A stretch of DNA of 64,000 nucleotides, from assembly GCA_009809945.1 (NCBI GenBank), contig WTPW01001603.1:38361-102360 (forward strand), written 5' to 3'. The notes below the pieces were generated by a model, which had not been told where the DNA came from, made no database searches, and saw only the letters and a list, made by a program, of their open reading frames with translations. Source of the DNA: Gigaspora margarita (Eukaryota > Glomeromycota > Glomeromycetes > Diversisporales > Gigasporaceae). How positions within the stretch are numbered: the stretch's first letter is position 1; each line of letters opens with the position of its first letter. The translations under genes were made by a program, and so were the position numbers. Of this stretch, positions 55,225-64,000 are shown one piece after another.

Positions 55225-56339
55225 TACACTACTTTTTTTGCTGACATTTTGATTTTTAACATGCACTTCATATAATAATTCCATTATAGAATTAACTAGC
55301 GAGCACAAGAAATCCATCCATGGGATAAAACTAAAAAAGATCTAGGAAAGTTTTGATCAGTTATATCTACTTCCCTACCAAGCAAAAAAGTAGTAGATAA
55401 GCTCTGGAGCTTTGTTAGTATTTCTAAAATATGCAAAATTATTAAAAAAAGTATAAAATAACTTACTATTTACTATAGTATAAATAATACTAATGTCAAT
55501 ACTAGTAATGTAAATATTGATACTAACCCTTAATCTGTAGGCAAATTTGCCTAGAAAAATATACTTATGATCTGCTTTTTTAAAATTAAAATATTAAAAT
55601 AAAATTTTATTTGATAATATTTAAATATAAGAATTATATTTAGTAAAATTTAATTTTATATAGTTCTGGAATTCTTAAACCAACTATTCTTTTTAAAGTT
55701 GGCCAAATTTGAGACAAAATACTAAATTTTATTGGTCAATATCTTAAAAAATTTGGTATGTTTCTTAAAATTTTATTATATTTTTAAAATTTATGTTTTT
55801 TATATATATATATGGCCAAATTTTTATTTTATTGTCTGAAGCATAGCAAAAGACTCTCTACTTCTATGCCAAACCATGCAATATCTGTTAGCAACATCCA
55901 AAAAAAGGGTGGTTTCATAGTTACAATTTTAAGTTATCACAATATTTTTGAAAACGGCATTTTTCGCTTCATTTTTATATTACATAATTAGGTATAATAT
56001 TATACATGATCTTGGATTCTTATTGGCATGAGACTGTCACTGCCGGTGACAAATAAATTTATCAAGATATAAAGTAGTATAAAAGTAGAATATTTTTTTA
56101 CTAGAGCAATTCAATATAAACTTATTTTAAGACAAAAGATAAATTTATTTATTTATACTAATACAAAACTTTGATATAAGACTATAAGAATTTCTCTAAC
56201 TAAAAAATTGTAAAGCACAAAGCTAAAGCTAAGAATATAGAAAAACTAGAGTTTATATATTCTTTAAAAAAGGTATAAAATGTATAGCAAGTAAAAAAAA
56301 GTACAAAAAGGTATAAAATATATAAAATATATAAATGTA
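55225..56339. other. Gene-free AT-rich region
   Basis: No gene, RNA or clear element. Around 56270-56330 there are AGGTATAAAAT-like reiterations resembling the minisatellite at 60 kb. Confidence 0.55.
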
Positions 56340-56680
56340 CAGTCACTTTCTCATATAATCACCTCCCATATAATCACAATCACTATTAATCACACAATTT
56401 TATATAGTTGTTTTTTTTAATATTAAAAATACCTTTATATAATCACATTAATAGTATAGTCACTATCACATTTTATAAAAATTTTTAGACGAATTTATTA
56501 AGAAATATACTTCTCTAAAATCACATTTTTTATTGATCATAGTGCTTCTACAGACCGGACCTGAACCAGACTTAGTCAAGTCTAAATTTGAGACTTTTAT
56601 AGACTTTTAGTCAAGTTTAAATTTGGTCAGGATCTGGTCTGAAGTCTGCAAACTGGTCTGAGTCCAAATATATTTATATG
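56340..56680. repeat. pogo-like end fragment and GGTCTG-rich repeat
   Basis: CAGTCACTTTCTCATATAATCAC follows TA at 56342 and is related to ACAGCTATCATCCCATATAATCAC at 11507, but no matching right end was found. From 56550 to 56665 there are repeated AGTC(A/T)AGT(C/T)TAAATTTG and CTGGTCTG words in both orientations. Confidence 0.45.
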
Positions 56681-58030
56681 TATTTTTTGGTGCTGAACAA
56701 GTTTACTTAGTGCATGCAGTTAAAATTAATTAGTAAAGTTTTGTGAATCATAAGATTTTATAGAATTTTATTAATAAAATTCTATAAAATCTTATGGGTG
56801 TTATTTTATGGAGACATGTCTCCATGGAGACCCTTTATGAATAGCCAATCAAAATTAAGCATGTGACTAGATAATATGTTGCTTATTATTGGCCAATTAA
56901 AATTTCCTACAAACTTTCTAACTTTTATAATACAAAAACACAAATGAAAATTTTCTAACCCTAAATATGATTGGCTGTTATATATAGGGTCGCCATGGAG
57001 ACATGTCTCCACATACAATTTTCTAAATCTTATAATTCAAAATTTTTATTAATTAATTCTAATTTATGGCTTAAGTAAACTTGTTTAGCACCTAAAAATA
57101 CATCAAATTAGCAGAATTATTTTTATTTTACTTGAAATTTAGAGAATAGATGCATAATTTTGGATTTTTGATCACAAAAAGCCAAATTTAAGCATCTTTT
57201 CTCCAAATTTCAAGTAAAATAAAAAATATTCTACCAATCTAATGTATTTTTAGTTGCTAAATAAGTTTACTTAATGCATTAAGTTAGAATTAATTATTAA
57301 AATCTTGTGAATCATAAGATTTTATAGAATTCTATGAAATCTTATTATTAACAATATTTTACTAATTAATTCTAACTTTATACACTAAGTAAACTTGTTC
57401 AGCACTTAAGAATACATCAAATTGGTAGAAATAATTTTATTTTACTTGAAATTTCGAGAATAAATATATAATTTTGGATTTTTGATCAAAAAAATCAAAT
57501 TTAAGCATCTATTCTCAAATTTTCAGGTAAAATAAAAACAATACTGCTAATTTAAAGTATTTTTATGTGTTGAACAAGTTTATTTAGTTATAAAATTAGA
57601 GTTGATTAGTAAAATTTTATGAATAATAAGATTTTATAAAATTTTATTAATAAAATTTTATGATTCACAAAATTTTACTAAATAATTCTAACGTGATGTA
57701 CTAAGTAAACTTATTTAGCACCTAAAAATACATTAAATTGGTAAAATATTTTTATTTTATTTGAAATTTGGAGAAAAGATGCTTAAATTTGGCTTTTTGT
57801 GATCAAAAATCCAAAATTATGCATCTATTCTCTAAATTTCAAGTAAAATAAAAATTAATTCTTTTAATTTGATGTATTTTTAGGTGCTAAACAAGTTTAT
57901 TTAGTACATAAAGTTAGTAGAATTTTGTGAATTATAAGATTTTATAGAATTTTATTAATAAAATTCTATAATATCTTGCAAAATTTTACTAATTAATTCT
58001 AACTACATGCACTAAGTAAACTTCAGCAAC
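56680..58030. repeat. Array of large alternating palindromes
   Basis: Unit P (GAACAAGTTTACTTAG..GTGAATCATAAGATTTTATAGAATTTTA and its inverse) alternates with unit Q (AAATTTCAAGTAAAATAAAA..TGCATAATTTTGGATTTTTGATC and its inverse). P centres are near 56770, 57330, 57645 and 57960; Q centres are near 57165, 57480 and 57790. The period is about 310 bp. The whole tract is alternately self-complementary. A MITE is inserted in the first P centre (56806-57016). Confidence 0.85.
56806..57016. mobile_element. ~210-bp MITE with GGAGACATGTCTCC palindromic ends
   Basis: TATGGAGACATGTCTCCATGG at the left and CCATGGAGACATGTCTCCACA at the right, with GACCC/GGGTC inside, form TIRs that are themselves palindromic. 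Interior: AGCCAATCAAAATTAAGCATG and an ATTGGC counterpart, and CTAACCCTAA. A 70-codon minus frame spanning it is incidental. Confidence 0.75.
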
Positions 58031-58057
58031 AAAAAATCTCAGATAAATAGATGATTA

Positions 58058-59986
58058 CATTAGCGAATTTATAGTAGTGAAATCTTTTAAAAGATCTTGT
58101 GAACATGTGAAATCTTTCAAAAGACCTTGTATATTGCAATATATTTTGAAATATTTTAGGTTTCAAAATATTTCAAAGGTGAATTCGAAATATTTTTTGC
58201 AATATTTTGTTTCAAAATAATTCGAAATAATTTAAAATATTTTAGACTTGTAAAACCAAGCTGGATTAGTAGATCTGTAGCCTGGATCATACCAAGTGCG
58301 TACTTGACTATATTTTCAAAATATTTCAAAATTTTGTATAATCTATCAAAATTAATCTACAAATTCTGTATTACAAGATCAAATTAGATCTTTTGTTTAT
58401 AAATTAGATCTTCTGCATTGTTTTTTTTATTTTGTTTTGTTTTTTTTCCTTTCGCTTTGTTTATATTGTTTTTTTAGTTTCGTTTTGATTTTTTGTTTTG
58501 TTTTTTTAGTTTCGNNNNNNNNNNNNNNNNNNNNNNNNNNNNNNNNNNNNNNNNNNNNNNNNNNNNNNNNNNNNNNNNNNNNNNNNNNNNNNNNNNNNNN
58601 NNNNNNNNNNNNNNNNNNNNNNNNNNNNNNNNNNNNNNNNNNNNNNNNNNNNNNNNNNNNNNNNNNNNNNNNNNNNNNNNNNNNNNNNNNNNNNNNNNNN
58701 NNNNNNNNNNNNNNNNNNNNNNNNNNNNNNNNNNNNNNNNNNNNNNNNNNNNNNNNNNNNNNNNNTTTTTTTTTTAAATTTTTTTTTATTAATTTATTTT
58801 ATTCCAGCACTTTGCGAGAACACAACTCTTACTTTCTGGCACTTTGAAGAAAACCAACCCAGACTTTTTTGCCATTTTGTGAACATTAACTTGACTTACG
58901 GTAATTTCTGAATTGTCAGAGAAATGGAGATTTGGAGTTTCCTTTATTTTTTTTTATTCAGTTTTTTGTTTTTCCATTTGTTTTTTTTTTACTTATTTTT
59001 TAATTTTTATTTTATATTCCTGACTTCTTTGGCACTTTGCAAGAAAACAACCTAACTTTTCTGGTGCTTTACAAGAACACCAACTTTAAGAACACTAACT
59101 TTAACTTCTCTAGCATTTTGCAAGAACAAACTAGATTTTTCTGGCAATTTGCAAGAATACTAATACTTCTGAGAAGTAGTTTTTTTTTATTTTTTCACTT
59201 CTCTACTATTTTTAGGAAGTATTTAAAAAAAAGCACAAAATGTAAATAATAGCCAAAACAAAAGAAATAGCTGAAGTGAAATGATAGTTAAAACAAAGAA
59301 GCAAATAATAACTAACTAGAGGTGAGTGAAAATAAGCATGTAGGGCTAGTTTTTTATGAAATTATATGCAACAAAGTGTGAAAGTATTTTAAATACTATT
59401 TTTTTTTGTTTTTGGTTTTGTTTTTTTATTTTTTTTTTTGGGTTATTTTTTTCGTCATTTTTTTCATTTTTTTTTGTATAATAATATATAATAAAATATG
59501 AAATATTGAATAAAAATATATATTTAATTTAAAATAAATTTAAAATATATAATGTATAATAATAAATAAATAAGTATAAAATTTTATATTAAATTGCGAA
59601 ATAATGCGAAAACCTGTAAAACCATTCAAAAATTTGCAAAAGCATGATTATGTGAATATGTATATCGTTTATTATTTTTTAAAAAATTTTAAAAATTTTG
59701 TAAAATATTGTGAAATATTGTATATATACAAAATATTGCTCTTGCGACCCAGTGGGAGATAATTAGATATGGGTTGCATTGTTTTTATTGGCTTTATTTT
59801 GCAATATTTTGCAATATATTTCAAAATATTTCAAAATTTCTTTCAAAATATTTCAAAAAAAATGCATGCCAAAATCTTTCGAAAGATTGCGATTCTTTTG
59901 AAAGATAGCACGTTAATTGCAATTCTTTTGAAAGATTTTGGCATGCAATTTCTTTTGAAAGATTTCATATATTTATTTTGCTGATG
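58058..59986 (+). mobile_element. 1.93-kb TA-flanked family G relative, copy C
   Basis: Starts CATTAGCGAATTTATAGTAG after TA and ends ATTTATTTTGCTGATG before TA. It is inverted relative to copy B, which it matches along its length except for B's three insertions. It contains an assembly gap. The Phe-rich frames are low-complexity. Confidence 0.85.
58515..58765. other. Assembly gap (251 N)
   Basis: Undetermined bases within T-rich sequence of copy C. The paired copy B has about the same length here, so the gap size is probably realistic. Confidence 1.
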
Positions 59987-60024
59987 TATATAGGAGGATG
60001 ACTGTATAAAATGTAATAAAAGTA

Positions 60025-60165
60025 TAAAAAGTAAAAAGGTAATAAAAGTATAAAGGTATAAAAGATATAAAAGGTATAAAAGGTATAAAAGGTATAAAAG
60101 GTATAAAAGGTATAAAAGGTATAAAAGGTGTAAAAAGTATAAAGATAAAAAGAGTACAAAAGGTA
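60025..60165. repeat. 10-bp minisatellite GTATAAAAGG
   Basis: At least eight perfect tandem units between about 60053 and 60128, flanked by decayed units. Minus-strand open frames of Phe/Tyr/Thr or Leu/Tyr repeats across it are artefacts. Confidence 0.95.
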
Positions 60166-61498
60166 TGATATACATTGTACAACATTTATCTATTATCTAG
60201 CTAACTATTAATTTGTTTCTAATGAATTATAGCTTATTTTAATCATAAAGATCTGTAGAATCTTATGGTAATAAAATTAAAATCTCATTCTATAACAATA
60301 TATATAATCCAAATTACATTAAATATTTAAAAAACTCTAATAAAATAACTTTACATATTACTAGAAGATGATTGCTATTTGTACACTAGGTGTATATACA
60401 CACATATATTTATATCTTAAAATCCTGATTATAGAATAGCTTTTGAAGCTCTAACAAAAAATATTTCTTGCAAAATTTTAGTATTAACAGGACCCCTGAA
60501 TATATGCATAAAACATTTGTAGGACACTTAGACTAAATTTTTTAAAATGTTTGTTGTACAGTTATACAAATTTTATTTTTTTAATAACAACTTAACTCAA
60601 CCTTTGATGTACACTTAATTAATAATATCAAAATAGAAATGTTGTACAGTTACTTATTGTACAAGAATAGTTTGTCATACATAATATATAAAAATAATAT
60701 GCATAACATACAAAACCTAATAAAAACTAGTAAAATTAATAATAGTAGCAATATTTATTTATTGTGTATAATCAGTATCAACTTTATATATCTGTTTCTA
60801 AATTGATTCTAGAACAATATCAATATTGTTTACTTAAGTATTACAATAATTGGTATGTACTGTAGGAAAAATATATATGCTACAATAAGTTTGTAATTTA
60901 CTTGAATAAATTTCTCTTTAGCACTATACTAAATACTTTCTTATTTTCCTTAAGTAAAATCAAAAGAAACTTTTCTATATGTATTTCTCTTTATTGAAGT
61001 CAAATTCATTTATTTATATATATTTTGATTTAATATATGATACATTAATGTGTTATCTAGCACATTAACATACTATTTAACATGCTATGTACTATTAATA
61101 ATGTTACTGCTAAACCTAACACTTTAATATGCATATGTGCTAACACATTAATGTGTTACAAAGATTTTGCAAAAAGTGTGATTATCAAGTTTATATCTCA
61201 AATTTTAACTAACATTTAATAAGTTATACAAATGCAATAATGATTTGAAATCTAATTTCAAATTAGTAACATATTATTGTTGCTTTACAAAAAGATAAAA
61301 CTTTTGTGGATTACAACATTGTATAAAATTGAATATTACCAATTTCAATTAATAAAAATTTTAAAACATAAATATTATTTATTAACTTTTACTTTTTTTA
61401 AAAATAATTTAATTTTAAATGTTTATTATATCTTCATCATATATTAATTTATTTTTAATTAAAACTATGTTGTACACTTAATTATAAATAGGGATAAT

Positions 61499-62153
61499 AA
61501 GTAGTTTAGGTGAACCAGGTTCAAACCCAGTTCAAACTAGTTTTTTTAGTAGTTCATTCAGAGAGAAAAATTAACTAGTAGTTTCTGAACCAGTTTTATA
61601 ACCTTAGTTTATAACTTGATTTATAAATCTAGTTTATAAACTTAATTTATATAACTAGTTTAAAAACCTGGTTTATGAACTAGTAGTTCAAAATAACATA
61701 CATGCCATATAAGTTTATATACAAGATCCCCAAAATAGTAGACCCACTATGAATCAAACCCGAGTCTGTAATATAGATAAAGATTTTGGTGGAATGTAGT
61801 ATACTATAAGAAACAATAATTAAAAGGCCTGGGTATAATATAGAGAACAGGTAGATTAAAAGACCCTGGGTATATTAAAACACTACCAGTAATAGTTAAA
61901 TTAGTAAGTATTGATATTTGAAGAAAATATAAAAAAAATTATTTTAATTTTATATTTAAAAATTAAATAAACTTAGTTCATAAACTCGAGCTTGAACTTA
62001 AAGCTGACCTGAATTTATGCTTTGAGTTTATGAACTCAAGTTCAAACTCAAGTTTAACCTTTAAAGTTTGACTAAAGTTCATGAACTTCAGTTCAGTTCG
62101 TTTTTTCTTTGAACTTCTTGGGACTGAACCAGAACCAGACTGAACAAACCCTA
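61499..62153. mobile_element. 655-bp hAT-type element rich in GAACT words
   Basis: Ends TAGGGATAATAAG and CAGACTGAACAAACCCTA. ATTATAAA is duplicated (61491-61498, 62154-62161). The interior has dozens of GAAC/GTTC words in both orientations (for example CAGGTTCAAACCCAGTTC and GAACCAGAACCAGAC). Confidence 0.8.
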
Positions 62154-62182
62154 ATTATAAATTTAAAATTATTATTTAAAGG

Positions 62183-62461
62183 CAGTATTGTATGTTTTGG
62201 CTGTCCACAGCCTTTTTTGGCTTGTTCACATCCAAAATTGTCCAAACATCCAAGAATGTCCAAAGCTTGTCCAGGCTTTAATAATTAATAAATCTATCTA
62301 AAAAATATATAACTATATATATTTTTAAGTGCTGAACATATTGCAGTTAAAATTAAAATAGGTTATTATAATAAAATTTAAGTAATTTTACTTTATTTAA
62401 TTGTTCAAAATTGTCCAAAATTGTCCAAATTATTGTCCAAAGCTGTCCCATGACAACACTG
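62183..62461. mobile_element. 279-bp hAT-type MITE rich in TGTCCAAA words
   Basis: Ends CAGTATTGTATGTTTTGG and GTCCCATGACAACACTG. TTTAAAGG is duplicated (62175-62182, 62462-62469). Repeated TTGTCCAAA words near both ends. Confidence 0.88.
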
Positions 62462-62719
62462 TTTAAAGGTATATCGTACACTTAAACTATTGCTTTAATG
62501 TTTGTGTACATTTTATAATAAAATTTAAGTGTACACTTATATAAAGTTTAAAGACAAAGGTTATATATATATATAACATTAGTATTCAGGGGTCCTGTAT
62601 AAACTATAACCTTCTCTAACCCTAAGCTACCCTCACCCTAACCTTAAGCTATATTAATTTTTCATTTATAATTTATATATTAAACAAATTTGTAAATCAA
62701 TAAATTAGTATGTGTGTAT

Positions 62720-62958
62720 TAGGGTTCCTCAAATTCAAATCAAATCAAATATTGGTCCAATTTGAATTTGATCAAATCAAATTGACTCTGATTTGAATTT
62801 GATTTGATTCAAATATTTGAATTTGAATTTGATTTGAATTTGAATTTTTAATAGTAATTTTCAAATCAAATCAAATATTTGTCAAATCAAATCAAATTTG
62901 ACCATATTTGAATTTGATCAAATATTTGATTCAAATATCAATCAAATTGCGGAACCTA
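62720..62958. mobile_element. 239-bp hAT-type MITE of ATTTGAATTTGATT repeats
   Basis: Ends TAGGGTTCCTCAAATTC and CAAATTGCGGAACCTA. GTGTGTAT is duplicated exactly (62712-62719, 62959-62966). The body is nearly all AAATCAAAT/ATTTGATTT words and is highly self-complementary. Confidence 0.88.
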
Positions 62959-62966
62959 GTGTGTAT

Positions 62967-63382
62967 ATACACCTGGTGTAAATTAAGTAATCTTTTACTA
63001 GAATTAAGAAAATATAAAAAATTTTTGGATAATTTTTTAAATATACCTTTAGCTTTTCTATACTTTATAGATATACTTCCAAGATGTTTTATATATAAAT
63101 TTGTTAAAAAAAACATGTTTCTGAGTGCTTTTAAAGCATACTCTGGAACACTATGCCCAACCTTACACATTACACCTGATCTTAAATTTTTATTGGCTAA
63201 TTGTACTATAAATAACAATTACAAATTTTCTAAATATATATACACACCAAAAAACAAGACCTTAATATTGAAAAACATTTTTATAACAAGATATTTATAA
63301 TATTTGATTATATTCAAGTAACTTTATAAATTTTTGTACCGAGTTTAAACTCTATTTATACAGTGAGTAAAATTATATAATA
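62967..63382. other. Spacer with incidental overlapping ORFs
   Basis: Open frames exist on both strands (62908-63300 plus, 62931-63218 minus), both overlapping the MITE edge. Neither carries a recognisable motif. Confidence 0.45.
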
Positions 63383-63670
63383 CACTTGACTCTCATTAAT
63401 ACAGTATCGACCCGTTTCTCGTTAATATCAAGAAAAAATAAACTTATCTACAGTCAACCCTCGTTAATATCAACCCGTTAATATCAACCTCTCGTTAATA
63501 TCAACGTTTTATTTAAGAACAAACATGCTTAAGCAATATAAAATCTATCCCTTGGTTATCAACCCTCGTATATATCAATATAATTGTTAAAAACTATCTC
63601 CTTGTTATCAACGCTCATGTATCCAAATAATTTTCTAATCAAATGAGTTGATATTAGCGAGGGTCAAATG
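63383..63670. mobile_element. 288-bp pogo-like MITE with internal second end
   Basis: Ends CACTTGACTCTCATTAATA and GATATTAGCGAGGGTCAAATG, with TA on both sides. An internal CAGTCAACCCTCGTTAATATC (63452) resembles a second left end, suggesting a composite or duplicated end. TCTCGTTAATATCAAC recurs several times. Confidence 0.75.
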
Positions 63671-63892
63671 TATAAATATGAACTTGCTACTCTTATTTAC
63701 TTTTAATATTAGTGTTATAAAAGCTCTAATACAACATATTTATAAGTTTCTCTAAAATAGTTTTTAAAATGCCCTAGGTTTGAAAAGGTTTAATAAAACA
63801 AAATAAAATAAAAACATAATTAAATTGATTTTTTTTATTTTTTTACTATAGTTTGTCAGCTCTAAAAAATAATTACAATACAGTATATGCTA

Positions 63893-64000
63893 TTAATTAA
63901 GTTTTTTTGGCCATCCTTGTTTATTCAATAATCCATCAAATTCTCCAGCAACAACTTTTGGTCCCTCCCCAACTTTTGTATGCAAAATTTGCTTAACGTT
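63893..64000 (-). CDS. C-terminal 35 codons of an unknown gene
   Basis: The minus-strand frame is open from the window edge to TAA at 63893-63895. It includes ILHTKVGEGPKVVAGEFDGL and ends GWPKKLN. Base composition is clearly less AT-biased than the flanking repeats, supporting a real exon. I do not recognise the family. The rest lies beyond the window. Confidence 0.6.
   Translation of the reverse strand, partial: NVKQILHTKVGEGPKVVAGEFDGLLNKQGWPKKLN

Larger units (their letters stand above)
60488..62597. mobile_element. 2.1-kb TIR element holding two hAT MITEs
   Basis: CAGGACCCCTGAATA at 60488 and TATTCAGGGGTCCTG at 62583-62597 are perfect inverted ends. Subterminal TGTACACTTAA-type words recur in both orientations (60535-60665 and 62470-62545). 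Removing 61499-62153 and 62183-62461 leaves about 1.16 kb. No coding remnant was recognised. Flank duplication is not clear. Confidence 0.75.

Noticed and set aside
59843..60185. Minus-strand repetitive Leu/Tyr or Phe/Thr proteins
   Set aside because: Produced by the 10-bp minisatellite in three frames.
62908..63300. 130-codon plus-strand ORF and its 95-codon antisense partner
   Set aside because: Both overlap a hAT MITE border, show no motif and oppose each other. There is no evidence for a gene.

Overview
The window looks like a nuclear contig from a very AT-rich, transposon-dense filamentous fungus. Two intact, intron-rich genes encode a fungal chitin synthase (42605-45723, minus) and a choline-transporter-like membrane protein (47277-50060, minus). 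Their introns are short (about 60-190 bp) with GT..AG ends. The AT-richness, abundant hAT and Helitron elements, a degenerate kinase of a strongly expanded type and the composition suggest an arbuscular mycorrhizal fungus (Glomeromycotina, Rhizophagus-like). That assignment is inference from style, not a database match.

Layout. 0-6 kb: low-complexity DNA, a TIR element with a 9-bp target duplication that carries a broken kinase gene, then a broken hAT-type transposase. 6-10 kb: gene-free DNA with small inverted-repeat elements. 10.3-20.4 kb: a second member of the first TIR family, blown apart by at least seven later insertions, including a 2.2-kb hAT element and an array of ~195-bp alternating palindromes. 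20.4-28.5 kb: a decayed coding sequence cut into five pieces by TA-flanked elements, two of which are near-equal-length copies in opposite orientation and form a 5.2-kb giant inverted repeat. 28.5-32.5 kb: nested hAT miniature elements with clear 8-bp target duplications. 32.6-41.8 kb: a complete hAT element (TIRs plus 8-bp duplication) whose transposase exon was hit by a 6.5-kb Helitron; removing the Helitron at its A|T target joins the hAT reading frame exactly. 42.6-50.1 kb: the gene island. 50.1-54 kb: intergenic DNA with relics of coiled-coil and unknown proteins. 54-63.7 kb: more miniature elements, a second palindromic array, a third copy of the TA-flanked 1.9-kb element, a 10-bp minisatellite and several hAT elements with readable 8-bp duplications. 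63.9-64 kb: the last 35 codons of an unknown gene leaving the window.

The two intact genes are both on the minus strand and are functionally independent housekeeping or cell-surface genes. Nothing else in the window looks capable of making a full-length functional protein. The main value of the window is its readable transposon stratigraphy: target duplications, empty-site comparisons between copies and restored reading frames allow the order of many insertions to be deduced from this one sequence. Two assembly gaps (16507-17199, 58515-58765) lie inside repeats. No rRNA, tRNA or CRISPR array was found.
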